Assembly (NCBI GenBank): GCA_030430515.1
Contig: JAUIKX010000030.1
Span: 1 to 16,641 of the forward strand
From: Gammaproteobacteria bacterium
GTDB lineage: Bacteria > Pseudomonadota > Gammaproteobacteria > Pseudomonadales > Azotimanducaceae
Length of the DNA: 16,641 nt
Reading direction: 5' to 3'
Part shown: one piece after another, positions 7,419-13,638 of the stretch
Layout: every line of letters begins with the position of its first letter
Position numbering within the stretch: the first letter of the stretch is position 1
Translations under genes and position numbers: made by a program
The notes under the pieces: model-generated
The model's input: the letters and a program-made list of their open reading frames with translations, nothing else
Databases searched by the model: none
What the model was told of the DNA's origin: nothing

Positions 7419-8276
7419 CTACTTCAAGGAGGTGGTGACAAAGAACCGTCGGGAGCCGCGTTGTATCTCGATGCGGGCGCGGCCCTGCTCCAGTACCTGT
7501 GTGAGCAGAGCCCGGTCGGCGTCGATATCGCCCACCGGCTGCCCGTTGACTGACAGAATCAGGTCGCCCGGCTGCAGGCCGGTCTGGCGCAGGTAGGGGG
7601 CCTGGGCAAGGCTGCCGACCTGGTAGCCGTTGCCATCAGATGCCTCGATGCCGAGGTCTTCGAGTAGCCCCTCAGGGTCCTGCTCGATCTGTTCGGAGTA
7701 CGCATCTACCGCTTCCGCGGCGGAATCGTACTGCTCTTCATACTGCTGGCTGTCGACTTCAGCATCGTAGCCGGCGTCATCGTCGTAATCCTCCTCGACG
7801 ACGAACTGGGTTTTGAGCTCCGGAAAGTTCAGGCGCTCTCGGCTGCCTGCGCGGCTGAGCACTACGTGGTCGCCAGCGACCTCTACCAGCTCCGCATTGC
7901 CCGGCACCATTTCACCCACCCGGTAGAACAGGCCGCCTTTGCCCCGCTGAGAGATGATGGCCGAGCCCTTGCTCGTCTCGTCATCCGGGTCTGCGGCAAG
8001 CACCGCGAGAAGCTCCAGCGGTAGCCTGGTCACGACGGCAACCTGCTCCTCCGGGGCTTCCTTTTCGGGCGCGTCCGCGACGCCGAAAAGGTGACGGTCG
8101 ACGATCGAGCGGATGTTGACTGCAGGACGGGGGCGCTCCTGGCGCGCAGCGCTTTCGGCTGTTTTGGGTGTCTGTTGGTCGGCGCCTGCCACGAAGAAAA
8201 GGCCTGTGCTCGCCAGGGTGTAGGCGATGCCTGCGATGATGAGCCATTTGGCGGCCACAGCCAGCGGCTGGCTCAT
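7419..8276 (-). CDS. gspC: Type II secretion system inner-membrane linker GspC
   Basis: GspC spans the inner membrane once and links the inner platform to the N0 domain of GspD. Numbered from the chosen start (285 residues): a membrane helix at about 10-30, the HR domain (about 55-155; NIRSIVDRHLFG, then LPLELLAVLAAD, YRVGEMVPGNAELVEVAGDHVVLSR), a strongly acidic linker (161-202), and a C-terminal PDZ domain (about 205-285; YLRQTGLQPGDLILSVNGQPVGD). The start is uncertain. ATG 8274-8276 has GGAAGGG nine bases upstream (8286-8292) and is preferred. An in-frame GTG at 8319-8321, with a weaker GGGGT, would add 15 residues and shorten the gap to gspN to 27 bases. A PDZ-type C-terminus is known in part of the GspC family; others have a coiled coil. 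Confidence 0.9.
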   Translation of the reverse strand: MSQPLAVAAKWLIIAGIAYTLASTGLFFVAGADQQTPKTAESAARQERPRPAVNIRSIVDRHLFGVADAPEKEAPEEQVAVVTRLPLELLAVLAADPDDETSKGSAIISQRGKGGLFYRVGEMVPGNAELVEVAGDHVVLSRAGSRERLNFPELKTQFVVEEDYDDDAGYDAEVDSQQYEEQYDSAAEAVDAYSEQIEQDPEGLLEDLGIEASDGNGYQVGSLAQAPYLRQTGLQPGDLILSVNGQPVGDIDADRALLTQVLEQGRARIEIQRGSRRFFVTTSLK

Positions 8277-8285
8277 GTTGCTAAG

Positions 8286-8292
8286 CCCTTCC
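8286..8292 (-). promoter_or_regulatory. Ribosome binding site favouring the shorter gspC start
   Basis: GGAAGGG on the minus strand lies nine bases before ATG 8274-8276. It is one of the best Shine-Dalgarno matches in the minus-strand run and is the main reason to prefer this start over GTG 8319-8321. Confidence 0.5.
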
Positions 8293-8348
8293 AGACCCTT
8301 GATCGACACCTTATTAACCACGCAGGCCTACCCCATAACCTGCTGATA

Positions 8349-9074
8349 TTACAGAAGTTGTTCTTCCAGCTCCAGCACTATAGCGTGATCCGGGTCGCTG
8401 CCTCGCCAGGGCCGGCCTGCGAGCTTGGTGAGCAGCTTGGTGATACCGATGCGGTAGCGTCCGTTGTCCAGAAGTCGCGCCTGCAGCAGCGGTGTTGAGC
8501 TGTCTTCCGGCAGCACGGTGGCGGTCGCTTCTCCGTTCTGAGACTTCAGGATGGCAATAAGTGGAGGTAAAACAGCGAGTTGCAGGCTGTTTGTTTCTGG
8601 GTATTGAATATCGCCACCCTGCCATCGCAGGGTGCCGTCCAGGTGCTCCACACGACGTTCGTAGCTTGCTGACAGGTCGAGGGACTCCACCTGCACGTCG
8701 CCCGTCATCGTAATCTGGTAGGTCGACAGCAGGCGGTTGACTGCGGCGTTGGTGATGAATCCGGAGAGGCTCGTGGCAAAACCGGTAGCCGTGCCGTTCA
8801 GTTCGCCGGTCAGGTCCACGTCCTGCGACGCCAGGCGGATGTCGTAGGCGAGCGTCAGGGTCAGAAGCTCTTTCGGCTGAATCTGCCAGTCGAGCGTTCC
8901 CAGGGGTGCCTGGTCGATCAGTATGGTGCCGGAGCCGTTCCACAGCGTGCCTCTGGTGTCGATGAGGTCCATTCCCTGAACCTGCTCCACGGCCTGTCGC
9001 AGAACGCCGGCTGGCGCTTTCCACACCCCGAATGCGACCACCAGGAGCAGGATCAGAAGCGCTGCGCGGATCAT
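8349..9074 (-). CDS. gspN: Type II secretion system protein GspN
   Basis: GspN is an accessory component present in only some type II secretion systems, anchored in the inner membrane with a periplasmic domain; its exact job is not settled. The 241 residues start with an N-terminal hydrophobic helix (3-18) and continue as a beta-rich periplasmic region. The family hallmarks are RGTLWNGSGTI (41-51) and LGTLDWQIQP (58-67), with a later HLDGTLRWQGGDI (144-156). The ATG at 9072-9074 overlaps the dapE stop as ATGA, so it is coupled to a lysine-biosynthesis gene. gspC follows downstream. It belongs functionally with gspC and gspD, and the order N-C-D is read in the direction of transcription. Confidence 0.9.
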   Translation of the reverse strand: MIRAALLILLLVVAFGVWKAPAGVLRQAVEQVQGMDLIDTRGTLWNGSGTILIDQAPLGTLDWQIQPKELLTLTLAYDIRLASQDVDLTGELNGTATGFATSLSGFITNAAVNRLLSTYQITMTGDVQVESLDLSASYERRVEHLDGTLRWQGGDIQYPETNSLQLAVLPPLIAILKSQNGEATATVLPEDSSTPLLQARLLDNGRYRIGITKLLTKLAGRPWRGSDPDHAIVLELEEQLL

Positions 9075-10210
9075 GTGGAAGCGGGGAGAAGGCGTGACAG
9101 GATGGCAGTATAGATTTCAGCCAGCGGCTCCAGGTCGCTGATGCGCACGCATTCGTCGATCTTGTGGATGGTTTCGTTGACGGGACCGAGCTCCACCAGC
9201 TTTGTGCCTGTGGGTGCGATGAATCTGCCGTCGGAAGTGCCGCCGGATGTGGAGAGGCTGCCTGGAGCGCCTGTGACCTGGGAGATGCAATCGAGCACCA
9301 GCTCCGTGAATGGGCCGGGCTCAGTGAGAAACGGTTCGCCCGAAAGTGACCAGTCGAACTCGCAGGCCAGCCCGTGGCGGGCAAACAGGGCCTCGGTGCG
9401 ATGCTGTATTTCGTCTGCAGTAAGCTCCGTCGAATAGCGGAAATTGGCCACCACTTCGAGTGTTCCCGGAACCACGTTGGTCGCACCCGTGCCGGCGTGG
9501 ATATTGGAGATCTGCAGGCTCGTGGGTGGGTAGGACGCGTTGCCTTCGTCCCACACCTGGCTGGTGAAGTCCGCCAGCGCCGGTGCGGCGAGATGGATCG
9601 GGTTCTGCACCTTTTCGGGGTAAGCCACGTGACCCTGCACGCCGTGTATGGTGATGTTGACGTTGAGCGAGCCGCGGCGGCCGTTTCGGACCACATCGCC
9701 GAGACGGTCGCTGGACGATGGTTCGCCCACCACGCAGTAGTCGAGCTGCATGCCATCTTCGGAGAGCGTCTGCATGACGTAACGGGTGCCATGTTCGCCC
9801 GGTCCTTCCTCGTCGCTGGTGAGCAGAAATGCAATGGTGCCTTCGAAATCCCGCTGCCGTTCGGCAAACCGCTCGACAGCCACCACCATGGCGGCGAGGC
9901 TGGCTTTCATATCGGCTGTGCCGCGACCGTAGAGGTAACCGTCTTTACGGGTGGGCTCAAAGGGTGGCGTGTGCCAGGCCTCCAAAGGGCCTGTGGGCAC
10001 CACGTCAGTGTGTCCGGCAAATGTGACGATGGGATGACCGCTGCCGAGCGTCGCCCAGAGGTTGCTCACGCCGCCCCTGTCTCTTCTTTCGCAGCGGAAA
10101 CCGAGCGCTTTCAGGCGTTCGCCGATCAGCTCCAGGCAACCGGCGTCCTCCGGAGTGATGGAAGGACGGGCAACCAGCGCTTCTGTCAGCTCGAGAACGG
10201 CGTCAGTCAT
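9071..10210 (-). CDS. dapE: Succinyl-diaminopimelate desuccinylase DapE
   Basis: DapE hydrolyses N-succinyl-L,L-diaminopimelate to L,L-diaminopimelate and succinate, and is a dinuclear zinc M20 peptidase-fold enzyme of the cytoplasm. The 379 residues match the family (about 375-377). The metal and catalytic residues fall where expected: H67 and D69 in FAGHTDVVPTGP, D100 in GRGTADMKAS, E134/E135 in TSDEEGPG, E163 in VVGEPSSSD, and H349 in GPVNETIHK. The RNGRRGS substrate loop (175-181) and STSGGTSDGRF (320-330) are also typical. The frame is open to 10267, but ATG 10208-10210 gives the correct N-terminus and overlaps the dapD stop by one base (TGATG). It overlaps gspN by 4 bases downstream. 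Confidence 0.97.
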   Translation of the reverse strand: MTDAVLELTEALVARPSITPEDAGCLELIGERLKALGFRCERRDRGGVSNLWATLGSGHPIVTFAGHTDVVPTGPLEAWHTPPFEPTRKDGYLYGRGTADMKASLAAMVVAVERFAERQRDFEGTIAFLLTSDEEGPGEHGTRYVMQTLSEDGMQLDYCVVGEPSSSDRLGDVVRNGRRGSLNVNITIHGVQGHVAYPEKVQNPIHLAAPALADFTSQVWDEGNASYPPTSLQISNIHAGTGATNVVPGTLEVVANFRYSTELTADEIQHRTEALFARHGLACEFDWSLSGEPFLTEPGPFTELVLDCISQVTGAPGSLSTSGGTSDGRFIAPTGTKLVELGPVNETIHKIDECVRISDLEPLAEIYTAILSRLLPAST

Positions 10211-11220
10211 CAGTTGTGTGCGTGCAGCGCTTCGTTCAGCTCGATGGCTCGACGGTTGGTGCGACACTGTACTTCGCCGGTGGCGCCGTTGCGGATGAAC
10301 AGCATGTCGCTGCCCCCGGCGAGTTCCCGGGCGCGAACGTTTTTCACTTTCTCGCCGTTCTCATCGATGAGCGAAACGGGGGTGGCGGCCGTAATGTAGA
10401 GGCCTGCTTCGATGGTGCAGCGGTCACCCAGCGGAATGCCGCAGCCGGCATTGGCACCGATGAGGCAGCTTTCGCCGATGCTGATCACGACCGAATTGCC
10501 GCCCGACAGAGTGCCCATGGTGCTGGCGCCGCCACCGAGGTCAGTGTGCGCGCCAAGTACGACGCCCTGAGAAATGCGGCCTTCCACCATGGCCGGCCCC
10601 GCCGTGCCCGAATTGAAGTTCACCTGGCCTTCGTGCATGACCGTGGTGCCTTCACCCAGGTAGGCGCCAAGACGCACGCGGCTGGCGTCGGCGATGCGCA
10701 CCCCTGTCGGCACCACGTAGTTCACCATGCGCGGGAACTTGTCGAGGCTCTGTACCTCCAGGTGTTCGCCGCTGACTTGAGCGCGCGTCAGGGCAGCGGG
10801 CAGATCCTCTGCGGCGATGGGGCCTTGAGTGGTCCAGGCAACGTTCGGGAGCTGCGCAAAAAGGCCATCCAGATTCTGGCTGTTGGGCTCTGCCAGCCTA
10901 TGGGAGAGCAGGTGAAGCTTGAGGTACGCCTCAGCAGTGCTTTCGATGGTGCTGTCATTGGTCAGCAACACACTCACGAGCGGACGGTCGCACTCGGTCA
11001 GCGGTGCAAGCCCAGCGGTGATGTGCTCCGGCAGCCCGGCCAGCTTTGCGGAGATTTCCGACGGCTCGATGCGTGACACGCCGACTTCGAAATTGGCCAG
11101 AATGGCGCTCGAGACATCTGCTTCCGGTGCTTTCTGCGGTGCGGGGAAGAAGCAGTCCAGCATGACGCCGGTGGCGGATTCACGGCAGGTGCCCAGGCCC
11201 CAGGCATAGATATCAGTCAT
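10210..11220 (-). CDS. dapD: 2,3,4,5-tetrahydropyridine-2,6-dicarboxylate N-succinyltransferase DapD (long Pseudomonas-type)
   Basis: DapD succinylates tetrahydrodipicolinate with succinyl-CoA, the entry to the succinylase branch of lysine/diaminopimelate synthesis, as a left-handed beta-helix trimer. At 336 residues it is the longer form known from Pseudomonas rather than the roughly 274-residue E. coli form. The N-terminal domain (1-160) is followed by hexapeptide-repeat coils (about 172-282): VRLGAYLGEGTTVM, NFNSGTAGPAMVEGRISQGVVLG, then GCGIPLGDRCTIEAGLYI. A substrate-region stretch, HTDLGGGASTMGTLSGG, lies at 225-241. The start ATG 11218-11220 follows a 68-base gap, one of the larger spaces in this strand's gene run. 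An internal promoter there is therefore plausible. Coupled downstream to dapE. Confidence 0.96.
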   Translation of the reverse strand: MTDIYAWGLGTCRESATGVMLDCFFPAPQKAPEADVSSAILANFEVGVSRIEPSEISAKLAGLPEHITAGLAPLTECDRPLVSVLLTNDSTIESTAEAYLKLHLLSHRLAEPNSQNLDGLFAQLPNVAWTTQGPIAAEDLPAALTRAQVSGEHLEVQSLDKFPRMVNYVVPTGVRIADASRVRLGAYLGEGTTVMHEGQVNFNSGTAGPAMVEGRISQGVVLGAHTDLGGGASTMGTLSGGNSVVISIGESCLIGANAGCGIPLGDRCTIEAGLYITAATPVSLIDENGEKVKNVRARELAGGSDMLFIRNGATGEVQCRTNRRAIELNEALHAHN

Positions 11221-11288
11221 GGCTCACTCATCGGTTCTGCGGGAGGGCGCGTACGCTACCATAGGAGTCTGGCACGCGGAATGGTGTG
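11221..11288 (-). promoter_or_regulatory. Intergenic gap before dapD, possible internal promoter
   Basis: These 68 bases separate the TPR/TonB-C gene from dapD. On the minus strand TATGGT (11261-11256) could be a -10 box, but I see no good -35 box at the right distance. GAGTGAG just before the ATG is only a weak ribosome binding site. No hairpin with a T-tract is visible, so no terminator is claimed. Confidence 0.22.
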
Positions 11289-12371
11289 CTAGAAGTCGAA
11301 GGTTATCCGGTATTTCATGCCTTCGGTTGCGACGGGCCGGCCCTCTTCGAAACGCGGCGCGAATCGCCAACGCTCGAGCACCTCGAGCGCTGCGTCGCCG
11401 AAGTGAGGAGAGCCCTTCGCTTCCAGCACGGCGCCGTCTTTTGTAAAGCCTTCCTCGTCGATTGTGAACTCCAAGATCGCGTAGCCTTTTCTACCTTTTT
11501 TCAAGGCCTGTTGCGGGTACTCCGGCGGTTTGATGTACAGCGGCTCCTGCTGGCGGTCGAGGTCGAATGGGCGCATGGCGCCAATCGCCTGGCAATGTTT
11601 CGTGGCGGATTTGCGGTCACCTTGCTCTTCGAACGTGCGCACCAGAAACGCGTGGCTTCGAAGCGCCCCATCCGGGTTGCGGGTGCCGAAGCCGACCAGG
11701 CTCTCCTCGAAGTGTTCGATCGCCTGCTTTTCGGCACCGATGGCCAGGTTGTGTTTGCCGAGCCAGAAATGCGCCTGGGCGGTTTTTTCGTGCTCCGCTC
11801 CGTGCATTTCTTCGAACAGTGCCAGAGCCTTACGCAAGTGAGATCGGCCCCGTCTCGAGCGGCCGTAGCCCAGCGCGCTTTTTCCGGTTTCGAACTCAAC
11901 GCGGGCCTTCAATGCGAGATCTTCCGGCTCGATGCCGTCGACGATTCTCAGTGCGCGTCTGTGCGCTGGTGCCACGCCGCCGCGCAAAGTGCTCTGCACG
12001 TTGCCGAGCTTGATGAGGGGCTCGATGACGCCACGGGATTGCTTGCCATACAGGGCCTCGTGACGCTCGAGTGCATCCTCGAGCTGTTTGCTTGCGTCGT
12101 CGAGCTCGTTGGTTTCCCAGAGCATGATGCCGTAGTTCAACGAAAGCGTGGCCAGGTCTTTGTGATCTTCAGGAAGCTCGTTGCGGCCGGCTGCCCAGGC
12201 ATGCCGGGCGGCGTCCCGTATCTTGTATTTGTCGCCTGTTTTGAGCGCCGCTTCAAATTGCCTGACTGCTTCAGAGAGAGAAGGTGCTTCCGTATTCGAG
12301 GCGTGCAGGACGGGGCCGGTGGTACATAGTGCGGTTGCAAAGGCGAGGGTGAGAAGTCTTGTTCCGATCAC
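11289..12371 (-). CDS. Exported TPR-repeat protein with C-terminal TonB-like domain
   Basis: The 360 residues begin with a probable Sec signal peptide (1-24; hydrophobic core LLTLAFATAL, cleavage near LHA-S). Residues about 32-260 are helical with TPR-like repeats, for example LATLSLNYGIMLWETNELDDASKQLEDAL (residues 73-101) and TAQAHFWLGKHNLAIGAEKQAIEHFEESL (197-225). The C-terminus is a TonB_C domain (about 282-360): PPEYPQQALKKGRKGYAIL, SPHFGDAALEVLERWRFAPRFEEGRPV. Unlike true TonB there is no retained N-terminal anchor with an SHLR-type ExbB contact and no long Pro-rich spacer, so it may not be energised by ExbBD. The start GTG 12369-12371 has GAGGA seven bases upstream. It lies between dapC and dapD, with gaps of 67 and 68 bases, and its role there is unknown. 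Domain calls are good; function is open. Confidence 0.85.
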   Translation of the reverse strand: MIGTRLLTLAFATALCTTGPVLHASNTEAPSLSEAVRQFEAALKTGDKYKIRDAARHAWAAGRNELPEDHKDLATLSLNYGIMLWETNELDDASKQLEDALERHEALYGKQSRGVIEPLIKLGNVQSTLRGGVAPAHRRALRIVDGIEPEDLALKARVEFETGKSALGYGRSRRGRSHLRKALALFEEMHGAEHEKTAQAHFWLGKHNLAIGAEKQAIEHFEESLVGFGTRNPDGALRSHAFLVRTFEEQGDRKSATKHCQAIGAMRPFDLDRQQEPLYIKPPEYPQQALKKGRKGYAILEFTIDEEGFTKDGAVLEAKGSPHFGDAALEVLERWRFAPRFEEGRPVATEGMKYRITFDF

Positions 12372-12378
12372 GTCTGTT

Positions 12379-12383
12379 TCCTC
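12379..12383 (-). promoter_or_regulatory. Ribosome binding site that sets a GTG start
   Basis: GAGGA on the minus strand lies seven bases before GTG 12369-12371. It supports that GTG as the start of the TPR/TonB-C gene, which has no better ATG before the signal peptide. Confidence 0.55.
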
Positions 12384-12395
12384 ATCCCTGGAATA

Positions 12396-12409
12396 GAGCT
12401 GATCATCTC
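12396..12409. promoter_or_regulatory. Imperfect palindrome in the dapC to TPR/TonB-C gap
   Basis: GAGCTGATCATCTC is a 14-base inverted repeat (GAG/CTC arms around TGATCA, one mismatched pair) in the 67-base gap upstream of the TPR/TonB-C gene. On the minus strand it follows a loose -35-like TTGCCG. It could be an operator half or chance; I cannot name a regulator. Confidence 0.15.
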
Positions 12410-12438
12410 GTAACCGTTATCCGTTCGGCAAGTTGTTT

Positions 12439-13638
12439 TCAGGCGAGGAAGGCGTGCAGTCTCCTGGCGGCCTCTTCGCACTCCTCGAGAGAAGCCACCC
12501 AGGCGATGCGCACATGCCCCTCGCCTGGGTTGCGTTCGTCGCCGAGATTGCCGGGCCGGCTCAGAAAAGGCCCGGGCAGAACGGTGACGTTCTGCTCGCG
12601 GAAGAGCCGGGATGTGAACTCGAGCGCATCGCCGGGGGTCGGCAGCCACCAGTAGAAGCCGCCATCGGGATCTTCTGAAGGTGCATGTGCGCCGAGTATC
12701 TCGCGTACCCGCTCGAACTTCGTTCTGTAGAGCGCGCGGTTGGTGACGACATGTTTCTCATCGTTCCAGGCCAGGGCGCTTGCTGCCTGGGTATGTGCCG
12801 GAAGCGCGCAGCCTTCATAGGTGCGGTACTGGTAGTAGGCATCGAGAACCGTTGCATCTCCTGCAACGAATCCGGAGCGCAGCCCGGGCAGGTTAGAACG
12901 TTTTGACAGCGAGTGGAACACGACGCAACGACGGTGGCCGGTGTTGCCCATCGCTGTGCTGGCTTCGAGCAGGCCAGATGGAGGTGACGACTCGTCAAAG
13001 TAGAGCTCCGAGTAGCATTCGTCGGAGGCGATGACGAAATCGTAGGTATGTGCTTTGTCGATGAGCGCCTGGAGCTGATCCAATGGCATGACTTTGCCGG
13101 TCGGGTTGCCCGGCGAGCAGAGGTAGACAAGTTCCGTGGTTCGCCATGTTTTCTCATCGATGGCATCGAAATCCGGAAGGTAGTCGTTGTCTGCGTAGCT
13201 GCCCACGAACTTCGGTTCAGCGCCGGCGAGCAGCACCGCACCCTCGTAGATCTGATAGAACGGATTCGGGAGCAGCGCGATGCCGTTCGGGCGGCCGCTC
13301 ATCGCTGCCTGGGCGAAAGAGAAGAGCGCTTCCCGGGTGCCGGCCACCGGCAGCACTTCCGTGGCCGGGTCGATGGTCGCTCCGAACCGTCTCAGGAGCC
13401 AGCCGGCAATGGCTTCGCGCAGCGCGTCGGAGCCGCGGGTGGCTGGATAGGTTGCCAGGTCCTTCTCGAGCAACTGGGCATCGATCAGACGGTCGACGAC
13501 GAATTGCGGCGGGCTGTGCTTGGGCTCGCCGATGCTGAGCGCGATGTGCGCCCCATCCGTCACCGGGGTGATGTCCTGTTTGAGCGTGGCGAGCTTCTGA
13601 AACGGATAGAGCTGAAGTCTGTCGAGGTTCGGGTTCAT
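12439..13638 (-). CDS. dapC: Succinyldiaminopimelate transaminase DapC
   Basis: This PLP-dependent fold-type I aminotransferase makes N-succinyl-L,L-diaminopimelate from the keto form with glutamate, the step between DapD and DapE. The 399 residues contain IALSIGEPKHSPP (32-44), TYPATRGSDALREAIA (63-78), CSPGNPTGKV (174-183), SDECYSELYF (205-214) and the PLP lysine K246 in HSLSKRSNLPGLRSGF (242-257). The SKRSNLPGLRSGF form is typical of DapC and distinguishes it from general aspartate aminotransferases. The pathway neighbours dapD and dapE confirm the call. The ATG at 13636-13638 overlaps the glnD stop as ATGA, so translation is coupled to glnD. The same glnD-dapC order is found in pseudomonads. 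Confidence 0.95.
   Translation of the reverse strand: MNPNLDRLQLYPFQKLATLKQDITPVTDGAHIALSIGEPKHSPPQFVVDRLIDAQLLEKDLATYPATRGSDALREAIAGWLLRRFGATIDPATEVLPVAGTREALFSFAQAAMSGRPNGIALLPNPFYQIYEGAVLLAGAEPKFVGSYADNDYLPDFDAIDEKTWRTTELVYLCSPGNPTGKVMPLDQLQALIDKAHTYDFVIASDECYSELYFDESSPPSGLLEASTAMGNTGHRRCVVFHSLSKRSNLPGLRSGFVAGDATVLDAYYQYRTYEGCALPAHTQAASALAWNDEKHVVTNRALYRTKFERVREILGAHAPSEDPDGGFYWWLPTPGDALEFTSRLFREQNVTVLPGPFLSRPGNLGDERNPGEGHVRIAWVASLEECEEAARRLHAFLA

Noticed and set aside
8314..9867. Minus-strand open frame of about 517 codons across dapE, gspN and the gspC start
   Set aside because: It is in a different frame from dapE and gspN, whose catalytic or hallmark motifs are clear; low-complexity Arg/Ser/Pro translation.
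10211..10267. Upstream extension of dapE to 10267
   Set aside because: The extra 19 residues overlap dapD in another frame and are not in the DapE family; ATG 10208-10210 restores exact catalytic residue numbering.
11286..12329. Plus-strand open frame opposite the TPR/TonB-C gene
   Set aside because: It mirrors almost the whole opposite gene with no domain of its own; the minus-strand frame has a signal peptide and TonB_C domain.
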